Source: Collinsella tanakaei (GTDB taxonomy: Bacteria > Actinomycetota > Coriobacteriia > Coriobacteriales > Coriobacteriaceae). From it: a stretch of 46,853 nucleotides of DNA. Positions 6,890 to 15,124 of this stretch are shown here, in pieces (the stretch's first letter is position 1; the number at the start of each line of letters is the position of its first letter). The translations under genes and the position numbers were made by a program. The DNA is taken from the NCBI RefSeq assembly GCF_016902615.1, contig NZ_JACJMB010000018.1, positions 1-46,853 on the forward strand, written 5' to 3'. Below the pieces are notes generated by a model. That model had not been told where the DNA came from, made no database searches, and saw only the letters and a list, made by a program, of their open reading frames with translations.

Positions 6890-7687
6890 CTACCCCCGTT
6901 TCGCCTTGTTCTGCTCGCGCCGCCTGATGGCCGCGAATGCGATCGTCCCGGCGCCGACGAGCGCAGCGGTGATGACGCCGGTCATGACAGCCGCTGTCCA
7001 GTTGCCCTCGGAGGCGAACCCGGCGGCGAGCGTCGAGGTCACGATGGAGGGGATCCTGCCCACGCAGGTGATGAGCGCGATGCGCCACCAGGGGCAGGTG
7101 GTGAGCCCCGCGGCGTAGGTGAGGATATCCTTCGGCGTGCCGGGAATGAGAAAGACCACGAACATGATGAGCTCGAAGCGGGCCGAGTCGCGCAGCCACG
7201 CCACGCCCTCGGTCTGCTCACGCGTGAAGAACAGGCGCACGATGCGCATGCCGAGGGTCTTGACGAGCGCGGTGACAAGGACCGTTCCCACAAGGCCGCC
7301 CACAAAGCAGATGGTCGTGCCCTCCCAAAAGCCGAAGAGGTAACCCGCGGCGAGCTCGACAGGCTCGCCCGGCAGGACGGCGATGATGATCTGGGCGATA
7401 ACGAGTGCCGCCATGGCCACCGGTGCGAACGGGCCCTGCGCATCGACCCAGGCGCGCACGGCCTCGCCGTTCGTGAAGAAGTTCCAGAGCTCGGGGCCGA
7501 AGGCGACAAGCGCGCCGATAATCGCGACGGCGGCGATGGCGGCCACGACGAGGACAGCCGGGCGCAGGTTCCGGTTGGCAAGAATGGGCGCGTTCCGGAG
7601 ACCGGCGCCGGTTGTCGGGACGCGCGATGTGCGGTCGGTCGGGGGCATGCGCCCCGCGCGGTCGAGCTCGTTATCCAGTGACGCCAT
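6890..7687 (-). CDS. TVP38/TMEM64 family (VTT domain) membrane protein
   Basis: 265 residues. A polar N-terminus is followed by a first membrane helix at about 43-65. The VTT domain follows, with the typical LPGEPVELAAGYLFGFWEGT and PGTPKDILTYAAGLT motifs, which are re-entrant-loop regions in this DedA-like superfamily. A final helix ends in a basic tail. Family members act in membrane lipid handling or membrane homeostasis in bacteria; the precise role is not known. GGGGGCGAT precedes the ATG. A short decayed copy of its 3' end lies at 5810-5880. Confidence 0.85.
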   Translation of the reverse strand: MASLDNELDRAGRMPPTDRTSRVPTTGAGLRNAPILANRNLRPAVLVVAAIAAVAIIGALVAFGPELWNFFTNGEAVRAWVDAQGPFAPVAMAALVIAQIIIAVLPGEPVELAAGYLFGFWEGTTICFVGGLVGTVLVTALVKTLGMRIVRLFFTREQTEGVAWLRDSARFELIMFVVFLIPGTPKDILTYAAGLTTCPWWRIALITCVGRIPSIVTSTLAAGFASEGNWTAAVMTGVITAALVGAGTIAFAAIRRREQNKAKRG

Positions 7688-7962
7688 GGTCGTATCGCCC
7701 CCTTCGGTTCATCTGCAAGTCTACGGGGCGAACGTCCAGAATTTGTCAACGCGTGGCTATTATTCGCTTAAGTTTGACACCGGGCGCCGTGGGGCGCCGG
7801 CGCAAAAGACGGCGTGGTTCTGTGACGGCTCGATGGATGGATTTCTGTTGCGCAACAACCACCTGCCAAAGTGTGGTATTCAATTACACCGTATGAATTG
7901 TTTCGGTACCAGGTGCATATGCGTCGTGTACCGAGGGGTCGGGATGAAAGGAAGCGATACCC

Positions 7963-9357
7963 ATGAGACATTCACGGCTTGTGGCGGCTGTGATCTCGCT
8001 GGCGTGCGCGGCAAGCGTGGCGCCCGCTGGGGCATTCGCTCTGGATGACGCGGCAGTCGTGACGGTGTTCGAAGAGCAGGCGGCAACGGTCGAGACCGAC
8101 GCCGCCCAGCAGGAGGCACCGGCGACCGAGGACGCGACGGACGCTCTCGCAACCGATGAGAAGCAGGCGGAGGCGCCGGCCGAGGAGCAGGCGACGCTGC
8201 CCGAAGAGCAGCAGGGCGCTCCCGCTGCCGAGGACCAGCAGGACGCCGCCACCGAGGCGCAGGAGACCTCCGACGTCGAGCTCCAGACCACAACCTCCGG
8301 CTGGGGCAACGAGGGTGGCTACCGCGTGTGGTACGTGAACGGCCAGGTTGCCCGTAACCTGAAGTTCACCGACCCCAAGACGGGGAACTCCTACTGGGCG
8401 AAGAGTTCGGGCCTCATCGCCGAGAACGAGGAGTACTACGATCCGGTGAGCAACGCCTGGTACTACGCCGGCAAAGACGGCGTGACCATCACCGACCAGG
8501 ACTTCTACCTCAAGGACCAGGACAAGACCGTCCACTACGACGAGAAGGGCCGCATGGTCAAGGGTGAGGTCTACAGCTACTTCCCCGAGGACGGTGCCTA
8601 CCACTGGCGCTACTTCCACCCGGTGACCGGTGCGCTGCAGACGGGCTTTTCCTATGTCGTCGAGCAGAACAAGTGGTGCTACTACGATCCCGAGACCGCT
8701 TGGATGGTCTACGGCGAGCAGTTCATCGACGGTGGCTGGTACTACTTCGATCCCTACACGGGCGCGATGGACTACGACTTCGCCTATCTGCCCAAGGCGA
8801 ACAAGTGGGTGTACTACGATCCGGTGACGGGCCGCATGGTGTACGGCCAGCGCATGGTCGACGGGCGCCCGTATTACTTCGACAAGGTCACCGGCCGTCA
8901 GCTGACGCCCGACGAGCTGAAGGAGAAGCTGCTCCAGCAGGTGCGCGCCTCCTACTACACGCACCCCGACACCGAGGGCGAGTTCGCCGCGGCGGGCGGC
9001 ACCCTGTGTCCGCACGGCCCCTGCATGACCTACGTGTGGTGGTGCTTCCACCATGCGGACCTGGACATCTTCCTGGCGGACGGCCAGCTCATGAGCTATC
9101 CGCACATGAACCTCGACTGGTACAAGGAGCGCGGGCGCGTCGACTTCAGCCCTAAGGTCGGCGACATCATGTTCCTCAAGTATGCCGGCTTCGCCTTCGA
9201 CAAGGGCTTCTCGGCGAGTCATGTGGGCATCGTCGTGGGCATCAACCCCGACGGCAGCGTGACGCTTGCCGATGCCTCGTTCAACAGCATCGAGCCGCGC
9301 TGGTATCCGATCAACGGCGACACCGCGGGCATTGCACATCCCTACTGGGGCGACTGA
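7963..9357 (+). CDS. secreted CHAP-domain cell wall hydrolase with wall-binding repeats
   Basis: 464 residues. A signal peptide (about 1-26, ending AGAFA) is followed by an Ala/Glu/Gln-rich linker to about residue 112. Tandem aromatic repeats of choline/glucan-binding type come next (for example DGGWYYFDPYTGAM and NKWVYYDPVTGRM, to about 315). The C-terminal domain has CHAP hallmarks: Cys354 in GPCMTYVWW and His420 in SASHVGIVVG. CHAP domains cleave peptidoglycan peptides or amides. AAAGGAAG lies upstream and a clear terminator downstream. The next gene carries the same repeat type, so both probably act on the same cell surface. Confidence 0.85.
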   Translation: MRHSRLVAAVISLACAASVAPAGAFALDDAAVVTVFEEQAATVETDAAQQEAPATEDATDALATDEKQAEAPAEEQATLPEEQQGAPAAEDQQDAATEAQETSDVELQTTTSGWGNEGGYRVWYVNGQVARNLKFTDPKTGNSYWAKSSGLIAENEEYYDPVSNAWYYAGKDGVTITDQDFYLKDQDKTVHYDEKGRMVKGEVYSYFPEDGAYHWRYFHPVTGALQTGFSYVVEQNKWCYYDPETAWMVYGEQFIDGGWYYFDPYTGAMDYDFAYLPKANKWVYYDPVTGRMVYGQRMVDGRPYYFDKVTGRQLTPDELKEKLLQQVRASYYTHPDTEGEFAAAGGTLCPHGPCMTYVWWCFHHADLDIFLADGQLMSYPHMNLDWYKERGRVDFSPKVGDIMFLKYAGFAFDKGFSASHVGIVVGINPDGSVTLADASFNSIEPRWYPINGDTAGIAHPYWGD

Positions 9358-9399
9358 TAACCCGCCTCGCGCGCGGCTGCCGCATAGGAAACGTTGAGA

Positions 9400-9439
9400 G
9401 ACCATCCCGTCGCACATGCGCGGCGGGATGGTCCTTTTT
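9400..9439 (+). terminator. Rho-independent terminator
   Basis: GACCATCCCG (9400-9409) pairs with CGGGATGGTC (9424-9433) and is followed by CTTTTTC. It lies about 40 bp after the CHAP gene stop and separates it from the SGNH gene. Confidence 0.8.
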
Positions 9440-9519
9440 CGGTTGCATATGGCCGGCTTTCGAGCGTGCGGGTACAATCCTATCGAACGATTTCTGACGC
9501 ATCCGGGGAGGATCGACCA

Positions 9520-11154
9520 ATGTCCGCCCAACAGATTTATTCCCATCTGCGCCCAGCGCTCGCCTTCGCGTGCGCAACGCTTGCGCTTGCCTGCCCGATC
9601 GGGATCGCCCAGGCGGAGCCTGCCGCACAGGAGGTCCAGGCGGCGCCGCGCGCCGGTGAGCCCGAGCCGCCCGCGTCGGGTACCGGCTGGGCGGAGCTCG
9701 ACGGCGAGCGCTACTGGTTCGATAACGGCGTCATGGCCCGTGACAAGGAGGTGTTCGACCCGGACTCGCGCGCGTGGTACTGGTTCGACGCGGACGGCAC
9801 CATGGCGCGCGACAAGGACGTGTTCGTCCCCGTGTCGAACGAGGACCGCACCCGCGGCAAGTGGGTGCGCTACGACGCGTCGGGCCACATGGTCAAGGGC
9901 CTGGATTACCGCTACGGCTCGTGGTACTACTTCGACGAGACGACGGGCGAGATGGCGAAGGGCTTCGTCTACCTGCCTGATGGCCAGAAGTGGGTGTACT
10001 TCGACGCCGTGACCGGCCGCATGCTGTACGGCGAGCAGGCTATCGACGGCCAGTGGTACTACCTCGACGAGGAGACCGGCGCGGTGACCTACGGCTGGCA
10101 TCGCTTCGAGCAGGCGAACAAGACCGTGTTCTACAGCTGGCCCTCGGGCGTGATGGTGCACGGATCCTATACGGTGAACGGCATCGGCTATCACTTCGAC
10201 GAGCTGACCGGCGCGCTCGATGCGGGCCAGCAGATGCCCGAGCCCAAGCTCGTCAGCGGCATGGTGTCGCCGATCTCGCTCGGGGACGCGGTCGCGTCCG
10301 GCGAGGTGCACTCGGTGCGCATCTTCGGCGACAGCATCATGGCGGGCGTGGGCGCGCTCGGCTACGAGCATCCGGATGGCGAGAAGCTCTTCACCTACGG
10401 TGGCTCCATCTACCGCGAGCCGTCGTCTGCGACGAAGAGCGCCTCGAACCTGCTTCGCGCCTACCTGGGCGAACGCGGCGTCAGCCTCGTGAACGCGAGC
10501 GTCGCGGGATTCGGCTCCATGTGCACCTACGACAAGATCGGCGATGATATCTTGGGCGACGAGGACCTGGCGATCGTGGTGCTCGGCACGAACGATCGCG
10601 GTATCGTCGATGCGCAGGAGACGCTCGAGGACTTCACCGCTTACGCCGAGTCGTTCCTCACGCGGGTGAGCGAGCACTACGGCGGCAAGATGATCGTGCT
10701 GTCGCCTATCCCCGTGGTGAGCGAGGACTACCGCTTCACCCTGCGCGAGGTGTCCGATGCCCTGCGCGAGCTGTGCGAGGCCCACGGGTGGGCGTACGCC
10801 TCGCTGCACGATGCTTTCATGGCGACGCTTGCGGTGCAGGGCCTGCCCGCGGAGCTCTTCTACACCGACGGCACGCACCCGAATCACCTGGGTCAGGAGT
10901 TGCTGTGGGATACGCTCTGCCGCGTGCTCGACATCGACGGGTCCGGCATCGACTGGGACGATGTGGGCGCCGGCGATACCGGCGATTCTGGTGCGGGGGA
11001 GGGCCAACCCGGCGCGGGCGATACGCCGGGTGCCGATACCGGTTCGGACGATGCGCCGGATGCCGATGGGAACGATGCGGACGCCGCCGCCGAGGACACC
11101 CCGGGTCCCGATGCGAATGCTGGCGAAAAGACGCCCGACGTCGATGCCGCATAG
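9520..11154 (+). CDS. secreted SGNH/GDSL hydrolase with wall-binding repeats
   Basis: 544 residues. A signal peptide (about 1-32) is followed by choline/glucan-binding-type repeats from about 48 to 240 (DGQWYYLDEETGAVTYGW and similar). The SGNH esterase domain then has Ser272 in FGDSIMAG, Asn358 in LGTNDRG and the Asp450/His453 pair in TDGTHPNHLG. The last 60 residues are Asp/Gly/Ala-rich, with no LPXTG motif. SGNH enzymes remove acyl groups, here presumably from a wall or host glycan; the substrate is unknown. GGGGAGGATC before the ATG at 9520 sets the start. Surface retention probably depends on the repeats, as for the CHAP protein. Confidence 0.85.
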   Translation: MSAQQIYSHLRPALAFACATLALACPIGIAQAEPAAQEVQAAPRAGEPEPPASGTGWAELDGERYWFDNGVMARDKEVFDPDSRAWYWFDADGTMARDKDVFVPVSNEDRTRGKWVRYDASGHMVKGLDYRYGSWYYFDETTGEMAKGFVYLPDGQKWVYFDAVTGRMLYGEQAIDGQWYYLDEETGAVTYGWHRFEQANKTVFYSWPSGVMVHGSYTVNGIGYHFDELTGALDAGQQMPEPKLVSGMVSPISLGDAVASGEVHSVRIFGDSIMAGVGALGYEHPDGEKLFTYGGSIYREPSSATKSASNLLRAYLGERGVSLVNASVAGFGSMCTYDKIGDDILGDEDLAIVVLGTNDRGIVDAQETLEDFTAYAESFLTRVSEHYGGKMIVLSPIPVVSEDYRFTLREVSDALRELCEAHGWAYASLHDAFMATLAVQGLPAELFYTDGTHPNHLGQELLWDTLCRVLDIDGSGIDWDDVGAGDTGDSGAGEGQPGAGDTPGADTGSDDAPDADGNDADAAAEDTPGPDANAGEKTPDVDAA

Positions 11155-11197
11155 CGCGATCCGCTGAGGGGACGGCGCGCCGCCCCGGCGTCGCGTA

Positions 11198-11227
11198 GCG
11201 CACGGCTGCAGCGTCGCGGCCGTGCGC
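11198..11227 (+). terminator. hairpin after SGNH gene
   Basis: GCGCACGGC (11198-11206) pairs with GCCGTGCGC (11219-11227). It is followed only by TTCG, so it is a weak intrinsic terminator at best. It lies 44 bp after the stop codon. Confidence 0.4.
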
Positions 11228-11328
11228 TTCGAATCGCATGCTGCCCGTTCGGTACGCGCAGGCAGTTTCCGCATCCGGCGGTTCTGCTACCATCGGAGCG
11301 AACGCGCGTCGTCGGAGGGGGTTCGAAC

Positions 11329-13320
11329 ATGAAGCAAGCGGTGCTCGGGTTGCTCGCGCATGTCGATGCGGGCAAGACCACGCTCGCCGAGGCGATGCTG
11401 TTCCAGGCGGGTGCCATCCGCACGCAGGGACGTGTCGACCACGGTGACTCCCATCTGGACACCGACGCCATGGAGCGCGCCCGCGGCATCACGATCTTCG
11501 CGAAGCAGGCCGATCTCACGTACAACGATGCGCATCTCATGCTCGTCGACGCACCGGGGCATGTCGATTTCTCCGCCGAGGCGGAGCGCACCCTGCGGGC
11601 GCTCGACTACGCGGTGCTCGTGGTGGGCGCGAACGACGGCGTGCAGGGACATACCGAGACGCTGTGGGAGCTGCTTTCCCGTTACGGCGTCCCGACGTTC
11701 GTGTTCGTGAACAAGATGGACCTCGCGCCGACCGATGCCGCAGGGCTTCTGGATACAGTTCGCGACCGTCTGTCGACCTCGTGCGTGGATGGACGCGCGC
11801 TGCTTTCCGGTGACGAGGCGGTGTTGGAGGACGCGGCGGCAACCGACGAGGAAGCGCTCGACGAGTACCTGGCGGAAGGGACGCTCAGCCCCGCCACCCT
11901 GCGGTGCCTTGTGAGCGAGCGCTGCATCTTTCCGGTCTTTTTCGGCTCCGCACTGCGTGACGACGGGGTGTCCGATTTCATGGACGGCCTGATCGCGCTT
12001 GTCGCCGAGCGCGCGTGGCCGGAGGAGTTCGCCGCCCGCGTGTACAAGGTCAGCCGCTCCGCACGCGGCGAGCGCCTGGCGTGGCTCAAGGTCACCGGCG
12101 GCGTCCTGCGCGCCAAGATGATGGTCGCAGGCGTCGACCGCGGCGCTTCCTGGGAGGAAAAAATCGACCAGGTGCGCATCTACGACGCCGATTCGTTCCA
12201 GACCGTGACGGAGGTTCCCGCCGGCTGCATCTGCGCGGTGACGGGCCTTACTCACGTGGTGCCCGGCAGCGCGCTCGGTGCCGAGGAGCGCGGCCTTGAA
12301 CCCCTGCTGGCGCCGGTTCTGTCCTATCAGGTCCTGCCGGGGGAGGCGGACATCCACAAGCTTGTGCGCGCGCTGCGCGAGCTTGCCGACGAGGACCCGC
12401 TGCTCGGCGTGAGCTGGCAGGAGCACCTGCAGGAGGTCCACGTCCAGCTGATGGGCGCGGTGCAGCGCGAGGTGCTGCAGCAGACGCTTGCCGACCGGTA
12501 CGGATTCGCTGTCGACTTCGGCCCGGGCGGCATCCTGTACAAGGAAACCGTGACCGCCCCGGTTGAGGGCGTGGGGCACTTCGAGCCGCTGCGCCACTAC
12601 GCCGAGGCGCATCTGCTGATCGAGCCGCTGCCGCGCGGCGCGGGCATCGAGGTTGGCACGCGCTGCTCGGAGGACGACCTCGACCGCAACTGGCAGCGCC
12701 TCATCCTCACGCACGTGCTGGAGCGTGGGCACCTGGGCGTGCTCACGGGCTCGCCGCTCACCGACGTGCGCTTCACGCTGCTCGGCGGGCGCGCGCATGC
12801 GAAGCACACCGAGGGCGGCGATTTTCGCCAGGCGACGTATCGCGCCATCCGCCAGGCGCTCATGATGGCGCGCGAGCAGGGCGCTTGCGAGCTTCTGGAG
12901 CCGTGGTACCGCTTCCGCCTGACGGTTCCCGCCGACAAGGTGGGGCGCGCCCTGGCCGACGTGCAGCGCATGGGCGCGGAGTTCGAGACGCCGTCCGTCC
13001 AGGGCGACATGGCGCAGCTCACCGGGTTCGCGCCCGCCTCGGAGATGCGCGAGTACGGGCTTGAGGTGAGCGGGTATTCCGGCGGGTTGGGGCGCTTGGC
13101 GCTTGAGTTCGCGGGCTACCGCCCCTGCCACGATGCCGACCGCGTGATCGAGCAGGCCGCCTACGATCCTGAGGCCGATCTGCCGAACACGCCGGATTCG
13201 GTGTTCTGCAGCCATGGGGCGGGCTATACCGTCAAGTGGCATGAGGTGCCCGAGCATGCCCATGTGACCATCGACCCCGATCGCCTGCGCCCATGGCGCG
13301 ATGCGGAGGGGTATCTGTAG
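11329..13320 (+). CDS. TetM/TetO-like ribosomal protection GTPase
   Basis: 663 residues with EF-G/TetM architecture. The GTPase domain has AHVDAGKTT (10-18), RGIT in switch I (52-55), DAPGH (74-78) and NKMD (128-131). Elongation-factor-like domains II-V follow, including an EF-G-like domain IV region with TEGGDFRQATYRAIRQALMM. Length and motifs fit the tetracycline ribosomal protection family rather than housekeeping EF-G, which would be about 700 residues. Chromosomal homologues are often annotated as Tet proteins without proven resistance, so resistance is only a possibility. GGAGGGGG precedes the ATG. No tet leader peptide or transfer gene is adjacent. Confidence 0.8.
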   Translation: MKQAVLGLLAHVDAGKTTLAEAMLFQAGAIRTQGRVDHGDSHLDTDAMERARGITIFAKQADLTYNDAHLMLVDAPGHVDFSAEAERTLRALDYAVLVVGANDGVQGHTETLWELLSRYGVPTFVFVNKMDLAPTDAAGLLDTVRDRLSTSCVDGRALLSGDEAVLEDAAATDEEALDEYLAEGTLSPATLRCLVSERCIFPVFFGSALRDDGVSDFMDGLIALVAERAWPEEFAARVYKVSRSARGERLAWLKVTGGVLRAKMMVAGVDRGASWEEKIDQVRIYDADSFQTVTEVPAGCICAVTGLTHVVPGSALGAEERGLEPLLAPVLSYQVLPGEADIHKLVRALRELADEDPLLGVSWQEHLQEVHVQLMGAVQREVLQQTLADRYGFAVDFGPGGILYKETVTAPVEGVGHFEPLRHYAEAHLLIEPLPRGAGIEVGTRCSEDDLDRNWQRLILTHVLERGHLGVLTGSPLTDVRFTLLGGRAHAKHTEGGDFRQATYRAIRQALMMAREQGACELLEPWYRFRLTVPADKVGRALADVQRMGAEFETPSVQGDMAQLTGFAPASEMREYGLEVSGYSGGLGRLALEFAGYRPCHDADRVIEQAAYDPEADLPNTPDSVFCSHGAGYTVKWHEVPEHAHVTIDPDRLRPWRDAEGYL

Positions 13321-13359
13321 GCGCCCCGCCGCATCGCCGTTTCGTTTGCCGAATGATAT

Positions 13360-13404
13360 GGGCCGCCCCGAGCAGTGGGTTCGAGGCGGTCCTTTCGCGT
13401 GCGT
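13360..13404 (+). terminator. weak terminator after the TetM-like gene
   Basis: GGGCCGCC and GGCGGTCC can pair around a 20-nt loop and are followed by TTTCG. It lies about 40 bp after the stop codon. The stem is imperfect. Confidence 0.35.
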
Positions 13405-13442
13405 GGGATGCGTGCTGCCAATACGCTTATGCGGGCTTGGCG

Positions 13443-13919
13443 CTATGCGGGGTCCTGCCCGTCATCATCCGGGCCGCCTTCGCCGCTCGATGTGCCCTTG
13501 CCGTCGGGTTGACGCCCCGTTTTCCGTTCTGCTGCCGGCGAGGTGGGGGAGGCGCTGCCCTGCGATGCCGATGCGGCCTTGCGCGCCGCGCGACGATGCA
13601 CAAAACAGCCGACCGCGATGCAAGCTGCCGCCAGCATGACGGCGAGGGCGATGTACATGCCCTGCGCGTCGCCGGTCTGTGGAAGCCCGAGGGCGTGCAA
13701 CAGGCGATTGAGCCCGCTTTCCGTCTGCTGGGACGTGTTTTGAGACCAGGCCTCGTCGATAGAAGACGGCTGCTGGTCGGAGGGGTTGTCCGAAGGATTA
13801 TCCGGTGTATCGTCCGAAGGTGTGTCCGCATCCTCGAACTTGGGGCCGACCGTGATGTTGTAGATCAGGGTCCTAGAGTGAGGGACGAAAATGCGCCCAT
13901 CAGAAATGCGACTGTGGTA
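13443..13919 (-). pseudogene. C-terminal remnant of an LPXTG surface protein
   Basis: The minus frame between stops reads RIFVPHSRTLIYNITVGPKF, an Asp/Pro/Ser-rich linker (TPSDDTPDNPSDNPSD), then LPQTG, a hydrophobic helix (MYIALAVMLAAACIAVGCFV) and a basic tail. That is a sortase sorting signal on the end of a wall-anchored protein. No start codon or signal peptide exists and a stop precedes the fragment, so only the anchor end survives. The tail beyond the basic residues is about 40 residues long, longer than usual. No sortase gene is in the window. Confidence 0.65.
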
Positions 13920-13922
13920 CTA

Positions 13923-14260
13923 AAGATTATAACCAGTTGGCACAAAGGGACAGGGCGGGAGGGGTGGGAGCGGTCGGTCTTTTCGAGATGCGGCATGCTG
14001 CGTCTACGGGCTGCGCGCACCATGGCGGGCGGCGCATACAGGGCGTCTCGTCAGGCTCGCGGCAACTCCGGCGGCGGATGCGCTTTCGACGGGCTTTCGT
14101 CGCATGTCGTTTCGGCAGGTTCGGCCACTAACGGCGCGCAGGGCTCGGCGGAAGCGCCCGCATGCAATCCCACATCCCTCATGCCGGCTCGGCGCAACCG
14201 CAATCGCGTCTCGCTGCCGACAGATATACTTAACGGAACAGAGCACATGGAGGGGGCGCC
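13923..14260. other. stretch without a convincing gene
   Basis: Upstream of the LPXTG remnant and downstream-facing MBL gene. Frames on both strands are Arg/Ala-rich without ribosome binding sites. It probably once held the rest of the surface-protein gene but nothing recognisable remains. Confidence 0.35.
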
Positions 14261-15097
14261 ATGAAGGTCACGGTCTTGCTGGAGAACGCGACGCCGTCGA
14301 GCCGGTTTACCGCAAAGCACGGGCTCAGCCTGTTTCTGGAAACGGGTGACCGGCGCATCCTTTTCGACATGGGTCCCGACGCGAGCTTTCTGGACAACGC
14401 CCGCGCGCTCGGCATCGACATCGCCTCCGCCGATACCGCGGTAATCTCGCACGGGCATGCCGACCACGGCGGCGGCCTTGCGGCCTACTTCGCCGTGACG
14501 GATAGCGCCCTATCGCCAGCCCCCGTCTACATTCGCGAGCGTGCGTTCGAGGGGCATGTGTCGGGCGTGGGGGAGCGCCAGCACGAGATCGGGCTCGATC
14601 CCGCGCTCGCATCCAGCGACCGCATCGTGCCGACCGGCGAGCTGCGCGTTTTGGGCGATGGCCTGGTGCTCTTCTCCCCATCGGGCGGCGCCCATGCCGC
14701 GCCCGCGTCGAACCGGACGCTGTTCGCCCGGCAGCAAGACGGCGCGCTCGCACCCGACACGTTTGCCCACGAGCAGAGCCTGCTTGTACATGAGGGGGAC
14801 CGCTACCTGCTCGTTTCCGGCTGCTCGCACACGGGGATCTTGAACATCATGGCGCGTGCCGAGATGCTCGCGGGCGCTCCGCTCGATGCCGTGGTGGCCG
14901 GCTTTCACCTCATGGCGCCGAGCGCCGGCACGGTCTGCGACGAGGCGTCGATCCGCCTGCTCGCCCGCGAGCTCTCCTGCCTGAAAACGCGCTTCTACAC
15001 CTTCCACTGCACGGGCCTTGCCGCGTACAGCTTGCTGCGCGACGAGCTGGGCGACCAGATCTCCTACCTGTACACGGGCTGCTCGGTCGAGGTGTAG
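14261..15097 (+). CDS. MBL-fold metallohydrolase
   Basis: 278 residues. The metallo-beta-lactamase motif SHGHADHGGG (His64, His66, Asp68, His69) is present. Further likely metal ligands lie in SGCSHTGI and FHCTG. The overall pattern resembles the group annotated as 7,8-dihydropterin-6-methyl-4-(beta-D-ribofuranosyl)aminobenzene 5'-phosphate synthase-like proteins, whose bacterial function is unclear. GAGGGGGCGCC precedes the ATG. It converges with the yhgE gene, leaving only 27 bp between stops. Confidence 0.75.
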   Translation: MKVTVLLENATPSSRFTAKHGLSLFLETGDRRILFDMGPDASFLDNARALGIDIASADTAVISHGHADHGGGLAAYFAVTDSALSPAPVYIRERAFEGHVSGVGERQHEIGLDPALASSDRIVPTGELRVLGDGLVLFSPSGGAHAAPASNRTLFARQQDGALAPDTFAHEQSLLVHEGDRYLLVSGCSHTGILNIMARAEMLAGAPLDAVVAGFHLMAPSAGTVCDEASIRLLARELSCLKTRFYTFHCTGLAAYSLLRDELGDQISYLYTGCSVEV

Positions 15098-15124
15098 CGA
15101 GCCTGCGCTGTGCACGCTTGCCAC

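Noticed and set aside
6333-7199. Minus-strand frame across 6333-7199 as a second gene
   Set aside because: Part of it looks protein-like (LSHVHFETRRDGDNETAFAR), but it overlaps the 3' end of the VTT gene out of frame and has no ribosome binding site. The plus-strand gene has a start signal and a hairpin. Some doubt remains.
7972-11274. Very long minus-strand open frame opposite the two secreted-protein genes
   Set aside because: It is the antisense of two genes with signal peptides, motifs and ribosome binding sites. Its translation is His/Arg/Val-rich without domains, as expected in GC-rich DNA.
11287-13263. Long minus-strand frame opposite the TetM-like gene
   Set aside because: It is an antisense shadow with no ribosome binding site or recognisable domain, while the plus strand encodes a complete GTPase.
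11329-13320. Calling acquired tetracycline resistance
   Set aside because: The gene is of the ribosomal-protection family, but no leader peptide, conjugative or transposon gene surrounds it and resistance cannot be read from sequence.
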